Positions 1 through 10,304 of a stretch of DNA of 64,000 nt are shown in pieces. The notes under the pieces are model-generated. The model was not told the DNA's origin. It did no database searches and saw only the letters and a list, made by a program, of their open reading frames with translations. The first letter of the stretch is position 1, and every line of letters begins with the position of its first letter. Where the stretch lies: assembly GCF_003008615.1 (NCBI RefSeq), contig NZ_CP027657.1, forward strand, positions 3,038,001-3,102,000, read 5' to 3'. Source of the DNA: Pseudomonas mendocina (GTDB lineage: Bacteria > Pseudomonadota > Gammaproteobacteria > Pseudomonadales > Pseudomonadaceae). Both the position numbers and the translations under genes were made by a program.

Positions 1-1893
<1,893 letters not shown>

Positions 1894-2035
1894 CATATAA
1901 CACCCAAACAATCTGCCCTCAAAGCAGAGGGTGTCGATGGTGAAGTCGACAGAAAGCCGAAAGTTTGCAAGAACTACAAATTACGAATCACATACCCAAT
2001 TCGCTGTAACGGTTAAACCCGAGACAGCAACAAAT

Positions 2036-2153
2036 TGCTTGACGACCATAGAGCGTTGGAACCACCTGATCCCATCCCGAACTCAGTAGTGAAACGACGC
2101 ATCGCCGATGGTAGTGTGGTGCTTCACCATGTGAGAGTAGGTCATCGTCAAGC
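2036..2153 (+). rRNA. 5S ribosomal RNA
   Basis: A sequence of about 118 bases beginning TGCTTGACGACC and ending GTCATCGTCAAGC matches Pseudomonas 5S rRNA, and the two ends pair to form helix I. The conserved CCGAACTCAG loop is present. It is followed immediately by a rho-independent terminator, so it is the last gene of the rrn operon. Confidence 0.96.
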
Positions 2154-2162
2154 TCCTATACG

Positions 2163-2200
2163 AAACCCCAGATCGCCTAGCGGTCTGGGGTTTCTTCTTT
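2163..2200 (+). terminator. rrn operon terminator
   Basis: AAACCCCAGA and TCTGGGGTTT form a perfect 10-bp stem around an 11-base loop, followed by TCTTCTTT. It lies 10 bases after 5S rRNA and should end the rrn transcript. Confidence 0.9.
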
Positions 2201-2226
2201 GTGGCAAGGAAAATAGCGCTTCGCGT

Positions 2227-2290
2227 GGGGTGCGCTGCGCGCACCGCCAATCACGCCGACAGGCCGCTGCGCGCGGCGCACCCTACGGGG
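2227..2290. repeat. GTAGGGTGCGCC-type palindromic repeat pair
   Basis: Two GC-rich palindromic arms (GGGTGCGCTGCGCGCACC and GCGCGCGGCGCACCCTAC) flank about 22 bases. The same core recurs, usually intergenically, near 39988, 53809, 54562, 58056, 58099 and 62016. No coding function is visible. Confidence 0.7.
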
Positions 2291-2305
2291 ATCGTGCCGC
2301 AACGA

Positions 2306-2329
2306 AAAGGCCACCGTCAGGTGGCCTTT
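2306..2329. terminator. Second hairpin between rrn and birA
   Basis: AAAGGCCACC-gtca-GGTGGCCTTT is a perfect 10-bp stem with a tetraloop and short A/T flanks on both sides, so it could terminate from either side. Together with the upstream terminator and the repeat it accounts for most of the 330-base gap 2154-2484. The remainder (2330-2484) shows no convincing promoter or gene. Confidence 0.6.
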
Positions 2330-2484
2330 GGGCGTTGGGGATGGAATCAGTTGCCGCAGGGTTCGCTGGCGATAGGGCAATCCTAGGAAAAGCCTGTCCG
2401 AATGACTAGGCCGGAACTTGTGTTTTCTATGCAAGTAATGGGCTCGTCGTTATCATGCCAGCCTTGTTCGTAGTGGGGCCTGGC

Positions 2485-3450
2485 ATGCTGGCATTGTTGA
2501 AACTTCTGCAGGATGGTCGATTCCATTCTGGTGAGGCCCTGGGGGCCGCGCTGGGAGTCAGTCGTAGTGCCGTCTGGAAGCAGCTACAAGGTCTGGAGAG
2601 TGAGCTCGGGATCGAGATATTCAAGGTTCCGGGTCGTGGCTATCGGCTCGCGGCGCCTATGAAGCTGCTGGATGCGGAGCAGATTCGGCTTAACTCGGGC
2701 CAGGTGGATTGGCCTGTATTTGTCGAGTCGAGTCTTGACTCTACCAATGCTGAGATATTTCGTCGTCTCGACGCCGGTGTCCGTGCGCCTTTTGTTCTGC
2801 TCGCCGAGCGTCAGACGGCTGGGCGGGGGCGGCGGGGGCGTGCATGGTCGAGTCCATTTGCAGAGAACCTCTATTGCAGTGTCGTGGTGCGTGTCGATGG
2901 CGGCATGAGCCAGGTCGAGGCGCTAAGTCTTACTGTCGGTCTGGCGGTGGCTCGTGCGTTACAGGCTTGTGGTCTGTCTGCGGCGGGTTTGAAGTGGCCG
3001 AATGACGTTCTAGTCGATGGTCACAAGATATCCGGAATATTGCTGGAGCTTGCTGGTGATCCGGCGGATGTCTGCCATGTCGTGGTTGGCGTGGGTATCA
3101 ATGTGAACATGCTGGTCGATGCCTCGGCTGTGATCGATCAGCCATGGACGTCCGTACGCCAATGCTCGGGTAAGGCTATGGATCGCAATCAGTTGGCTGG
3201 CGAGCTATTGCGTCAATTGCGTGCCTATTTCGCCACTCATTGGCGGGATGGCTTTGCTGGGTTGCGCGATGAGTGGGAAGCGCTGCACGTTTGGCGTGGA
3301 AAACCCGTTGCATTGACGGCGGGGCAGGGGGCCACCTTGGGTGTCGTGCTTGGTGTGGATCAGCGAGGGGCTATTCGCCTTCAGGTCGATGGTTGTGAGC
3401 GTTCTTTCAGTGGCGGTGAGTTGAGCTTGAGGCTGCGAAATGATTCTTGA
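2485..3450 (+). CDS. birA: BirA: biotin-[acetyl-CoA carboxylase] ligase / biotin operon repressor
   Basis: The enzyme makes biotinyl-AMP and transfers biotin to the lysine of the acetyl-CoA carboxylase carrier protein; bifunctional members also repress biotin genes. The 321-aa protein has an N-terminal winged-helix segment (about residues 3-50, with SRSAVWKQ as recognition helix) followed by the catalytic domain with the GRGRRGR biotin-binding loop near residues 113-119 and KWPND further on. The start at 2485 gives the family length; an in-frame ATG at 2455 would add ten unconserved residues. It overlaps coaX by 11 bases, so the two are co-transcribed. Confidence 0.95.
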   Translation: MLALLKLLQDGRFHSGEALGAALGVSRSAVWKQLQGLESELGIEIFKVPGRGYRLAAPMKLLDAEQIRLNSGQVDWPVFVESSLDSTNAEIFRRLDAGVRAPFVLLAERQTAGRGRRGRAWSSPFAENLYCSVVVRVDGGMSQVEALSLTVGLAVARALQACGLSAAGLKWPNDVLVDGHKISGILLELAGDPADVCHVVVGVGINVNMLVDASAVIDQPWTSVRQCSGKAMDRNQLAGELLRQLRAYFATHWRDGFAGLRDEWEALHVWRGKPVALTAGQGATLGVVLGVDQRGAIRLQVDGCERSFSGGELSLRLRNDS

Positions 3451-4189
3451 GCTCGACTGCGGTAACAGCTTTATCAAGTGGCGCGTTATCTCCATCGATG
3501 GGCGTGAGCGCTCGGCGGCGGGTGTCGTTGACACCGATTCCAGTTTGTTCGAGGCGCTTGCCCATTCTTCCGCGCTGTCGATTACTCATTGCCGATTGGT
3601 AAGTGTGCGTAGCGATGTGGAAACCGAGCAGCTGATAGATCGCTTGCGTGGGTCTTTGGGGGTAGAGGCGGTCTCTGCTCAGTCAGCCATTCAGGTCGGT
3701 GCGGTTCGTAATGGTTACGAGGACTTTCAGCGCCTGGGTTTGGATCGTTGGCTGGCGGTGCTGGGTGCTTATCATCTGGGGCAGCGGGCTTGCTTGGTGG
3801 TGGATCTGGGAACTGCGGTGACGGCTGACTTCGTTTCTGCTGACGGCGCTCATCTTGGTGGCTTCATTTGCCCGGGGCTTCCGCTGATGCGTGACCAGTT
3901 GAGTACGCATACGCGGCGCATCCGCTACGACCGCCAGGTTGCACTAGCCGCGCTGCAGGAGCTTGAGCCGGGGCGTTCCACTGCGGAAGCTGTAGAGCGT
4001 GGCTGCCTATTGATGCTCAGGGGGTTCGTCGAGCAGCAACTGCTTCAGGCGCGCGCGCGCTTTCCTGATGGGTTCGAGGTGTTCCTGACGGGGGGGGATG
4101 CCGATCTGGTGCGAGATGTTGCTCCTGGTGCTCAGGTCGTTCCGGATCTGGTCTTTGTTGGGCTGGCAATTGCCTGTCCTTTAGGTTGA
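3440..4189 (+). CDS. coaX: CoaX: type III pantothenate kinase
   Basis: It phosphorylates pantothenate, the first step of coenzyme A synthesis, using the CoaX (type III) fold rather than the CoaA fold. The 249-aa protein starts [14 protein letters not shown], the acetate-kinase-superfamily phosphate-binding segment, and has the second conserved block [10 protein letters not shown] in the middle, then GGFICPGL. It overlaps birA by 11 bases and is followed within 8 bases by the SPOR gene. The same trio is found between the rrn operon and the tRNA-tuf cluster in other pseudomonads. Confidence 0.95.
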   Translation: MILELDCGNSFIKWRVISIDGRERSAAGVVDTDSSLFEALAHSSALSITHCRLVSVRSDVETEQLIDRLRGSLGVEAVSAQSAIQVGAVRNGYEDFQRLGLDRWLAVLGAYHLGQRACLVVDLGTAVTADFVSADGAHLGGFICPGLPLMRDQLSTHTRRIRYDRQVALAALQELEPGRSTAEAVERGCLLMLRGFVEQQLLQARARFPDGFEVFLTGGDADLVRDVAPGAQVVPDLVFVGLAIACPLG

Positions 4190-4196
4190 GGTGAGC

Positions 4197-4889
4197 ATGC
4201 GTTGGATCCTGCTACTGCTCATATTGCTGAATGCCTTTTATTACGTCTGGCATCAGCAGCAAGCGCCTCTACGTGCCAAGGAGGTCGAGCCGGCGACCGC
4301 TTACCAGGCTGCGCGAAAGGACATCCGTTTGTTGAGCGAGGCTGGGTCGCCGCCTGTTCGGGCGCCTTCGTTCTCGTCCACTCCTGCCGAGAACTCTCCT
4401 CCTGAGGCTGCTGTGTGTCTTTTCCTTGGGGGCTTCGATGGGCAGACGCAGGCAGAGGTGGTAGAGCAACGCCTACTGAGTCTGGACATACGAGCTGATG
4501 TGCGCAGTATCGATGCAGCGGCGGGGGTCGAGTTCTGGGTTTATCTGCCGCCGCTCGCTTCTCGGCAGGCGTCGTTGCGGCAGTTGCGTGAGTTGCAGGC
4601 TCGACGTATCGACAGCTACATCATTACCCAAGGTGAGTTGGCCAACGGTATTTCGCTTGGCATCTTTCCGCGTAGTGATTCGGCGGGAAGTGTCATGCAG
4701 CGTTTGCGAGAGGTCGGTTATGAGCCCCAAATGCGTGAGTTGTCTCGCGCGCATCGCAGTTTCTGGGTGCGCGTGGCGCCGGAAAGCAGGCGACTGGCTG
4801 ATGAATATCTACTTGGGAAACTGGCGGGTGATTTCGCTGGGCTGCAGCATCAATTAATGCCTTGTGAAGGCGTTGCATTGCCCCAGTAG
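4197..4889 (+). CDS. SPOR-domain inner membrane protein
   Basis: A protein of about 230 aa with one N-terminal membrane anchor (MRWILLLLILLNAFYYVW), a Pro/Ser-rich linker, and a C-terminal SPOR-like region (about residues 140-215, with SLGIFPR and SFWVRVAP). SPOR domains bind septal peptidoglycan lacking stem peptides. The ATG at 4197 is preferred because GAGG lies 5 bases upstream; a GTG two codons earlier is an alternative. The specific role is unknown. It is probably translated from the birA-coaX transcript. Confidence 0.8.
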   Translation: MRWILLLLILLNAFYYVWHQQQAPLRAKEVEPATAYQAARKDIRLLSEAGSPPVRAPSFSSTPAENSPPEAAVCLFLGGFDGQTQAEVVEQRLLSLDIRADVRSIDAAAGVEFWVYLPPLASRQASLRQLRELQARRIDSYIITQGELANGISLGIFPRSDSAGSVMQRLREVGYEPQMRELSRAHRSFWVRVAPESRRLADEYLLGKLAGDFAGLQHQLMPCEGVALPQ

Positions 4890-4989
4890 TTTGCATAGAA
4901 TGGCGCCCGCTTCGCAGGGTGGTCAAAGTTGGTTCCCTGTAAAGATGTTGTCAAGGTAGCTAACCTCACGATTTTAAATGAGAAAATGC

Positions 4990-5018
4990 TTGACAGCAGG
5001 GTGGCAGATCTAGAAAAT
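4990..5018 (+). promoter_or_regulatory. Sigma-70 promoter of the tRNA-tuf operon
   Basis: TTGACA (4990-4995) is followed after 17 bases by GAAAAT (5013-5018); TAGAAA two bases earlier is an alternative -10. A GC-rich stretch GCCGCC follows, the kind of discriminator seen at stringently controlled stable-RNA promoters. tRNA-Tyr begins 14 bases further on. Confidence 0.7.
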
Positions 5019-5031
5019 GCCGCCTCACTTT

Positions 5032-5116
<85 letters not shown>

Positions 5117-5140
5117 GATTCAGCGTGAGCTGCAAGCTCC

Positions 5141-5214
<74 letters not shown>

Positions 5215-5240
5215 GTTTGTTGTTTGTGCAAAAGAGTTTG

Positions 5241-5316
5241 GCTCATGTAGCTCAGTTGGTAGAGCACACCCTTGGTAAGGGTGAGGTCAGCGGTTCAAGT
5301 CCGCTCATGAGCTCCA
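5241..5316 (+). tRNA. tRNA-Thr (GGU)
   Basis: A 76-base cloverleaf with acceptor GCTCATG/CATGAGC, anticodon loop TTGGTAA (anticodon GGT), T-arm GGTTCAAGTCC and encoded CCA. It is the last tRNA before the tuf gene. Confidence 0.97.
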
Positions 5317-5323
5317 TCTAATG

Positions 5324-5355
5324 AAGGCAGATATGAAAGTATCTGCCTTTGTTTT
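5324..5355 (+). terminator. Terminator/attenuator between tRNA-Thr and tuf
   Basis: AAGGCAGATA-tgaaag-TATCTGCCTT is a perfect 10-bp stem followed by TGTTTT. It lies 8 bases after tRNA-Thr and 45 bases before tuf. Either tuf depends on read-through or it has its own promoter; I see no strong promoter in the remaining gap. Confidence 0.75.
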
Positions 5356-5400
5356 AATGGCGGCATGGCTTGCTCAATTCTTCGCTAGGAGACGGTCAAG

Positions 5401-6594
5401 ATGGCTAAAGAGAAATTCGAACGTAACAAACCGCACGTCAACGTAGGCACCATCGGTCACGTTGACCACGGTAAAACCACTCTGACCGCTGCTCTGACCC
5501 GTGTCTGCTCCGAAGTTTTCGGTTCGGCCAAGGTCGACTTCGACAAGATCGATAGCGCTCCGGAAGAGAAGGCTCGTGGTATCACCATCAACACTGCACA
5601 CGTAGAGTACGATTCCAACATTCGTCACTACGCGCACGTTGACTGCCCGGGTCACGCCGACTACGTGAAGAACATGATCACCGGTGCTGCCCAGATGGAC
5701 GGCGCGATCCTGGTCTGCTCGGCTGCCGATGGTCCGATGCCGCAAACCCGTGAGCACATCCTGCTGTCCCGTCAGGTTGGCGTACCGTACATCGTTGTCT
5801 TCCTGAACAAGGCTGACATGGTTGACGACGCTGAGCTGCTGGAGCTGGTCGAGATGGAAGTTCGCGACCTGCTGAGCACCTACGATTTCCCGGGTGACGA
5901 CACTCCGATCATCATCGGCTCCGCGCTGATGGCTCTGAACGGCGAAGACGACAACGAGCTGGGCACCACTGCCGTCAAGAAGCTGGTTGAGACTCTGGAC
6001 AGCTACATTCCTGAGCCGGTTCGTGCCATTGATCGCCCGTTCCTGATGCCGATCGAAGACGTATTCTCGATCTCCGGCCGCGGTACTGTAGTTACCGGTC
6101 GTGTAGAGCGCGGTATCGTCAAGATCCAGGAAGAAATCGAAATCGTTGGTCTGCGTCCGACCACCAAAACCACCTGCACCGGCGTTGAGATGTTCCGCAA
6201 GCTGCTGGATGAAGGTCGTGCTGGTGAGAACTGCGGCGTGCTGCTGCGCGGCACCAAGCGTGATGAGGTCGAGCGTGGTCAGGTTCTGGCCAAGCCGGGC
6301 ACCATCAAGCCGCACACCAAGTTCGAAGCTGAAGTGTACGTTCTGTCCAAAGAAGAAGGTGGTCGTCACACCCCGTTCTTCAAAGGCTACCGTCCTCAGT
6401 TCTACTTCCGTACCACTGACGTGACCGGTTCGTGCGAACTGCCGGAAGGCGTTGAGATGGTAATGCCGGGCGACAACATCAAAATGGTTGTCACCCTGAT
6501 CAAGCCGATCGCCATGGAAGACGGCCTGCGCTTCGCAATTCGCGAAGGTGGTCGTACCGTTGGTGCCGGCGTGGTTGCCAAGATCGTCGAGTAA
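5401..6594 (+). CDS. tuf: Elongation factor Tu, first copy
   Basis: EF-Tu delivers aminoacyl-tRNA to the ribosome with GTP. The 397-aa protein shows the GTPase motifs GHVDHGKT (near residue 19), DCPGHADY and NKAD, then the two beta-barrel domains ending VVAKIVE. The ATG has AGGAGA upstream. The protein is identical to the second copy at 21950-23143; the genes differ by only about a dozen silent bases. It lies in the tRNA-tuf-secE-nusG order common in gammaproteobacteria. Confidence 0.99.
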   Translation: MAKEKFERNKPHVNVGTIGHVDHGKTTLTAALTRVCSEVFGSAKVDFDKIDSAPEEKARGITINTAHVEYDSNIRHYAHVDCPGHADYVKNMITGAAQMDGAILVCSAADGPMPQTREHILLSRQVGVPYIVVFLNKADMVDDAELLELVEMEVRDLLSTYDFPGDDTPIIIGSALMALNGEDDNELGTTAVKKLVETLDSYIPEPVRAIDRPFLMPIEDVFSISGRGTVVTGRVERGIVKIQEEIEIVGLRPTTKTTCTGVEMFRKLLDEGRAGENCGVLLRGTKRDEVERGQVLAKPGTIKPHTKFEAEVYVLSKEEGGRHTPFFKGYRPQFYFRTTDVTGSCELPEGVEMVMPGDNIKMVVTLIKPIAMEDGLRFAIREGGRTVGAGVVAKIVE

Positions 6595-6614
6595 TCGGTT
6601 GATCTGTTCCTCTC

Positions 6615-6642
6615 GGGCCGGCATAATGGTCGGCCTGATTTT
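6615..6642 (+). terminator. Weak hairpin after tuf
   Basis: GGGCCG and CGGCCT can pair (5 Watson-Crick pairs and one G-U) around a 10-base loop, followed by GATTTT. It could be a leaky terminator or a processing site ahead of tRNA-Trp, which starts 5 bases later. Confidence 0.35.
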
Positions 6643-6647
6643 GCTTT

Positions 6648-6723
6648 AGGTCAGTAGCTCAATTGGCAGAGCGGCGGTCTCCAAAACCGCAGGTTGGGGG
6701 TTCGATTCCCTCCTGACCTGCCA
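6648..6723 (+). tRNA. tRNA-Trp (CCA)
   Basis: A 76-base cloverleaf with acceptor AGGTCAG/CTGACCT, anticodon loop CTCCAAA (anticodon CCA), T-arm GGTTCGATTCC and encoded CCA end. It sits between tuf and secE, the standard position. Confidence 0.97.
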
Positions 6724-6765
6724 TTTTCTAACGAATCTGGCGTGTCTTTCACAGGATCCTCTCGA

Positions 6766-7134
6766 ATGAATGTTAAGGCTGAAGCCAAAGACTCTCGCTT
6801 TGATCTGGTTAAGTGGCTGATTGTCGCTGCCCTGGTTGTGGTGGGTGTGGTCGGTAATCAGTACTTCTCCGCTGAGTCGATTCTTTATCGCGTTCTCGGT
6901 CTGGTTGTATTGGCTGCTGTTGCGGGTGTGGTTGCCCTGCAGACGGCGCGTGGTCAGGCTTTCGCGGTGTTGTTGAAAGAGGCGCGTGTCGAGATTCGTA
7001 AAGTTGTTTGGCCGACCCGCCAGGAGACTACTCAGACTACGTTGATCGTGGTTGCTGTGGTTCTGGTGATGGCGCTGCTGTTGTGGGGGCTTGATTCCCT
7101 GCTCGGTTTGCTTGTTTCCCTGATTGTTGGTTAA
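6766..7134 (+). CDS. secE: SecE: preprotein translocase subunit
   Basis: SecE clamps SecY in the inner-membrane Sec channel. The 122-aa protein has two N-terminal membrane segments (about residues 14-34 and 43-62), then the conserved amphipathic stretch EVRKVVWPTRQET-like (here VEIRKVVWPTRQET) and a third membrane helix at the C-terminus, the three-helix gammaproteobacterial form. The start at 6766 fits the family; reading further upstream would enter tRNA-Trp. nusG follows after 9 bases. Confidence 0.97.
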   Translation: MNVKAEAKDSRFDLVKWLIVAALVVVGVVGNQYFSAESILYRVLGLVVLAAVAGVVALQTARGQAFAVLLKEARVEIRKVVWPTRQETTQTTLIVVAVVLVMALLLWGLDSLLGLLVSLIVG

Positions 7135-7143
7135 GGGTGTCTC

Positions 7144-7677
7144 GTGGCTAAGCGTTGGTACGTCGTGCATGCATACTCGGGTTACGAGAAGCATGTCATG
7201 CGCTCGCTGATCGAGCGCGTCAAGCTGGCTGGTATGGAAGATGACTTTGGCGAGATTCTCGTTCCCACTGAAGAGGTGGTCGAGATGCGCAATGGTCAGA
7301 AGCGCAAGAGTGAGCGCAAGTTCTTCCCCGGCTACGTCCTGGTGCAGATGGAGATGAACGAGGCGACTTGGCACTTGATCAAGGATACGCCGCGCGTCAT
7401 GGGCTTCATCGGTGGTACGGCAGACAAGCCGGCGCCTATCACTGAGAAAGAAGCCGAAGCCATCTTGCGTCGTGTCGCTGATAGCGGCGACAAGCCCAAG
7501 CCGAAGACGCTGTTCGAGCCGGGCGAGATGGTTCGTGTTGTCGATGGCCCGTTCGCCGATTTCGGTGGTGTGGTCGAAGAAGTGAATTACGAGAAGAGCC
7601 GTATCCAGGTTGCTGTGACCATCTTCGGTCGCTCAACCCCGGTCGAGCTGGAGTTCAGTCAGGTCGAGAAGGCATAA
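7144..7677 (+). CDS. nusG: NusG: transcription termination/antitermination factor
   Basis: NusG binds RNA polymerase through its N-terminal NGN domain and links it to Rho or the ribosome through its C-terminal KOW domain. The 177-aa protein begins [15 protein letters not shown] (GTG start) and has the conserved FFPGYVLV and [10 protein letters not shown] blocks; the KOW motif is near residues 125-150 ([16 protein letters not shown]). It is co-transcribed with secE. Confidence 0.98.
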   Translation: MAKRWYVVHAYSGYEKHVMRSLIERVKLAGMEDDFGEILVPTEEVVEMRNGQKRKSERKFFPGYVLVQMEMNEATWHLIKDTPRVMGFIGGTADKPAPITEKEAEAILRRVADSGDKPKPKTLFEPGEMVRVVDGPFADFGGVVEEVNYEKSRIQVAVTIFGRSTPVELEFSQVEKA

Positions 7678-7695
7678 CTGACATAAGCATCCCTG

Positions 7696-7724
7696 ACCCC
7701 GCAGCCGCAGGCTGCGGGGTTTTG
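7696..7724 (+). terminator. Terminator after nusG
   Basis: ACCCCGCAG-ccgcag(loop within)-GCTGCGGGGT forms a strong GC stem followed by TTTGT. It separates secE-nusG from rplK, which starts 72 bases later and presumably has its own promoter in the gap, although I could not place one with confidence. Confidence 0.8.
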
Positions 7725-7795
7725 TCGTCACTGGGATAAATGCGTAAGTAACCCGGGGAGCCGTCAGGCGTTCGAACCCGAAATTGGAGTAGCTA

Positions 7796-8227
7796 ATGGC
7801 TAAGAAAATTCAGGCTTATATCAAGCTGCAGGTTAAAGCCGGTCAGGCAAACCCTTCGCCGCCCGTTGGTCCGGCACTGGGTCAGCACGGTGTTAATATC
7901 ATGGAATTCTGCAAGGCGTTCAACGCCAAGACTCAGGGCATGGAACCTGGTCTGCCGACTCCTGTGATCATCACCGTTTACAGCGACCGTAGCTTCACCT
8001 TTGAAACCAAGAGCACCCCGGCATCGGTACTGCTGAAGAAGGCTGCAGGCCTGACCAGCGGCTCCGCTCGTCCGAACACCGTCAAAGTTGGCACCGTTAC
8101 CCGTGCTCAGCTGGAAGAGATCGCCAAGACCAAGCAGGCCGATCTGACTGCCGCTGACCTGGATGCGGCCGTGCGTACCATCGCCGGCTCCGCGCGTAGC
8201 ATGGGCCTGAACGTGGAGGGTGTGTAA
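7796..8227 (+). CDS. rplK: 50S ribosomal protein L11
   Basis: L11 binds the GTPase-associated region of 23S rRNA and is needed for RelA activation. The 143-aa protein begins [20 protein letters not shown], with the proline-rich N-terminal segment [13 protein letters not shown], and ends in the rRNA-binding domain with GSARSMGL. Its stop codon shares one base with the rplA start (TAATG), giving translational coupling. Confidence 0.99.
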   Translation: MAKKIQAYIKLQVKAGQANPSPPVGPALGQHGVNIMEFCKAFNAKTQGMEPGLPTPVIITVYSDRSFTFETKSTPASVLLKKAAGLTSGSARPNTVKVGTVTRAQLEEIAKTKQADLTAADLDAAVRTIAGSARSMGLNVEGV

Positions 8228-8922
8228 TGGCTAAGTTGACCAAGCGCCAAAAGGCCATCGCGGCCAAGGTTGAAGCCGGCAAGGCTTACTCCTTCGAAGA
8301 AGCTGCCGGCCTGCTGGCTGAGCTGTCCGCTGTCAAGTTCACCGAGTCTTTCGACATCGCTGTGAACCTGGGCGTTGATCCGCGTAAATCCGACCAGGTC
8401 GTTCGTGGCGCTACCGTTCTGCCGAATGGCACCGGTAAAAGCGTTCGCGTTGCCGTCTTCACCCAAGGCCCGGGCGCTGAAGCTGCCCTGGCTGCCGGTG
8501 CAGACAAAGTCGGCATGGACGATCTGGCTGCCGAAATGAAAGCTGGCGACCTGAACTATGACGTGGTCATCGCTTCCCCGGACGCCATGCGTGTCGTCGG
8601 TCAGCTGGGTCAGGTTCTCGGCCCGCGCGGCCTGATGCCGAACCCGAAAGTCGGTACCGTTACTCCGGACGTCGCCACCGCTGTCAAGAACGCCAAGGCT
8701 GGTCAGGTACGTTTCCGTACCGACAAGAACGGCATCATCCACACCTCCGTTGGCAAGGTCGGCTTCGAAGCCGCTGCGCTGAAGCAGAACGTGGAAGCCC
8801 TGCTGTCCGACCTGAAGCGTCTGAAGCCGTCGACTTCGAAAGGTATCTACGTCAAGCGCGTGACCCTGAGCACCACCATGGGTCCTGGTCTGATCATCGA
8901 TCAGGCTTCGCTCGAAGCGTAA
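8227..8922 (+). CDS. rplA: 50S ribosomal protein L1
   Basis: L1 forms the mobile L1 stalk at the E site and, in E. coli, represses the L11 operon by binding its leader. The 231-aa protein has the usual blocks [26 protein letters not shown] and [17 protein letters not shown]. It starts on the last base of the rplK stop codon. Confidence 0.99.
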   Translation: MAKLTKRQKAIAAKVEAGKAYSFEEAAGLLAELSAVKFTESFDIAVNLGVDPRKSDQVVRGATVLPNGTGKSVRVAVFTQGPGAEAALAAGADKVGMDDLAAEMKAGDLNYDVVIASPDAMRVVGQLGQVLGPRGLMPNPKVGTVTPDVATAVKNAKAGQVRFRTDKNGIIHTSVGKVGFEAAALKQNVEALLSDLKRLKPSTSKGIYVKRVTLSTTMGPGLIIDQASLEA

Positions 8923-8930
8923 TGAAGTTC

Positions 8931-8954
8931 GGCTGGCGGCCTGCGCCGCCAGCC
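8931..8954 (+). promoter_or_regulatory. Hairpin between rplA and rplJ
   Basis: GGCTGGCGGC-ctgc-GCCGCCAGCC is a perfect 10-bp stem with a tetraloop, 9 bases after rplA. There is no T run, so it is more likely an mRNA stability or processing element than a simple terminator. Confidence 0.6.
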
Positions 8955-9133
8955 ATGAAAGATTGGGGTCCCTGCCTGGCGGGGGCTATCCAAGACCGTA
9001 GGTGACTAGCGTTTTAAATGTCAGGTTCGCCTGATGGCCTACGCAGATGGTGCTCCCGATTCGTTACCGAATCAGACACCAAAACGCCGCCGAGCTTCGG
9101 CCCGGCGAAACGGTAAAAACCAGGAGTAAACCC
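8955..9133 (+). promoter_or_regulatory. L10 leader region (putative L10-(L12)4 binding site)
   Basis: About 180 bases of non-coding leader precede the GTG start of rplJ. This is where the L10-L12 complex represses translation in E. coli. The sequence contains several short inverted repeats (for example GATTCGttacCGAATC at 9058-9073), but I cannot draw the kink-turn by eye. Function is inferred from position. Confidence 0.4.
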
Positions 9134-9634
9134 GTGGCAATTAAACTCGAAGACAAGAAGGCCATCGTCGCTGAAGTCAACGAGGCTGCCAAAGCCGGTC
9201 TGTCCGCTGTCGTGGCTGATGCCCGTGGCGTGACTGTCGGCGCAATGACCGGACTCCGTAAAGAGGCCCGAGCGGCTGGTGTGTACGTGAAAGTCGTGCG
9301 TAACACCCTGCTCAAGCGCGCTGTTGAAGGCACTCAGTTTGACGTGCTCAACGACGTGTTCAAAGGCCCGACCCTGATCGCGTTCTCCAACGAACATCCG
9401 GGCGCTGCTGCTCGTATCTTCAAGGAATTCGCCAAGGGTCAGGACAAGTTCGAGATCAAGGCAGCTGCGTTCGAGGGCAAGTTCCTCGCAGCAAACCAGA
9501 TCGACGTACTGGCAACTCTGCCGACCCGTGATGAGGGCATCGCGCAGCTGATGAGCGTTATTCAAGGCGCCACCAGCAAGCTCGCCCGCACCCTGGCAGC
9601 TATTCGCGACCAGAAAGAAGCTGCTGCTGCCTAA
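9134..9634 (+). CDS. rplJ: 50S ribosomal protein L10
   Basis: L10 anchors the L7/L12 dimers of the ribosomal stalk. The 166-aa protein starts at GTG 9134 ([15 protein letters not shown]), preceded by AGGAG; that start gives the known length, and an upstream in-frame ATG would run through the regulated leader. The C-terminal helix that carries L12 ends QKEAAAA. rplL follows after 80 bases. Confidence 0.98.
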   Translation: MAIKLEDKKAIVAEVNEAAKAGLSAVVADARGVTVGAMTGLRKEARAAGVYVKVVRNTLLKRAVEGTQFDVLNDVFKGPTLIAFSNEHPGAAARIFKEFAKGQDKFEIKAAAFEGKFLAANQIDVLATLPTRDEGIAQLMSVIQGATSKLARTLAAIRDQKEAAAA

Positions 9635-9714
9635 GGCGGCGTGAGCACTTTCGAAATCAAACGTTTAATTTGATGGTCGCGTAGGCCGTCACCCCAATAC
9701 AGGAATTGATAGTC

Positions 9715-10083
9715 ATGTCTCTGACTAACGAGCAAATCATCGAAGCGATCGGCCAGAAATCCGTTGTGGAAATCGTTGAGCTGATCAAAGCGATGGAAGA
9801 AACCTTCGGCGTTACCGCTGCTGCTGCTGTTGCCGCTGGCCCGGCTGTTGCCGCTGCTGCTGCTGAAGAGCAGACCGAGTTCACCATCGTCCTGGCTGAA
9901 GCTGGCGACAAGAAAGTGAACGTGATCAAAGCCGTTCGCGAGCTGACCGGTCTGGGTCTGAAAGAAGCCAAGGCTGTTGTTGACGGCGCCCCGGGCGTGG
10001 TCAAAGAAGGCGTTTCGAAAGAAGAAGCCGAAGCTGCCAAGAAGGCACTGGAAGAAGCTGGCGCCAAGGTCGAGCTCAAGTAA
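9715..10083 (+). CDS. rplL: 50S ribosomal protein L7/L12
   Basis: L12 dimers recruit translation factors to the ribosome. The 122-aa acidic, alanine-rich protein has the N-terminal dimerisation domain [12 protein letters not shown], an Ala-rich hinge (about residues 36-52) and the C-terminal factor-binding domain with [20 protein letters not shown]. The ATG at 9715 is chosen over one three codons upstream. An attenuator-like hairpin follows before rpoB. Confidence 0.99.
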   Translation: MSLTNEQIIEAIGQKSVVEIVELIKAMEETFGVTAAAAVAAGPAVAAAAAEEQTEFTIVLAEAGDKKVNVIKAVRELTGLGLKEAKAVVDGAPGVVKEGVSKEEAEAAKKALEEAGAKVELK

Positions 10084-10129
10084 GTTCGTACCTTGCGTCT
10101 ACAGCCCGAGCGATTCGCGTAAGGCTGAT

Positions 10130-10158
10130 GGCTGGTGGCTTATGCCACCGGCCTTTTT
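10130..10158 (+). terminator. rplL-rpoB attenuator
   Basis: GGCTGGTGGC-ttat-GCCACCGGCC forms a 10-bp stem (one G-U pair) followed by TTTTT. It lies 46 bases after rplL and 147 bases before rpoB. In E. coli a partial terminator at this place lowers rpoBC expression relative to the r-protein genes; the same role is inferred here. Confidence 0.85.
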
Positions 10159-10304
10159 CCGTTCTAGGTTGGCTGTTCGTCAGCCGGCCTGGAGCAGGAA
10201 AAACCCGTCCGTCGAGACGGTCGCAAACCTAGGGTTTGCACGATTTTCTGGTCACCGCCGCCGGCGCTGACCAAACAAGCAGGTGACCAAGCTGGGGAAC
10301 GCTG

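Noticed and set aside
2035-2434. Open frames covering 5S rRNA and the repeat before birA
   Set aside because: They begin inside 5S rRNA or run through palindromic repeats and terminators.
2455-2484. Upstream ATG for birA
   Set aside because: It adds ten unconserved residues; the ATG at 2485 fits the family length.
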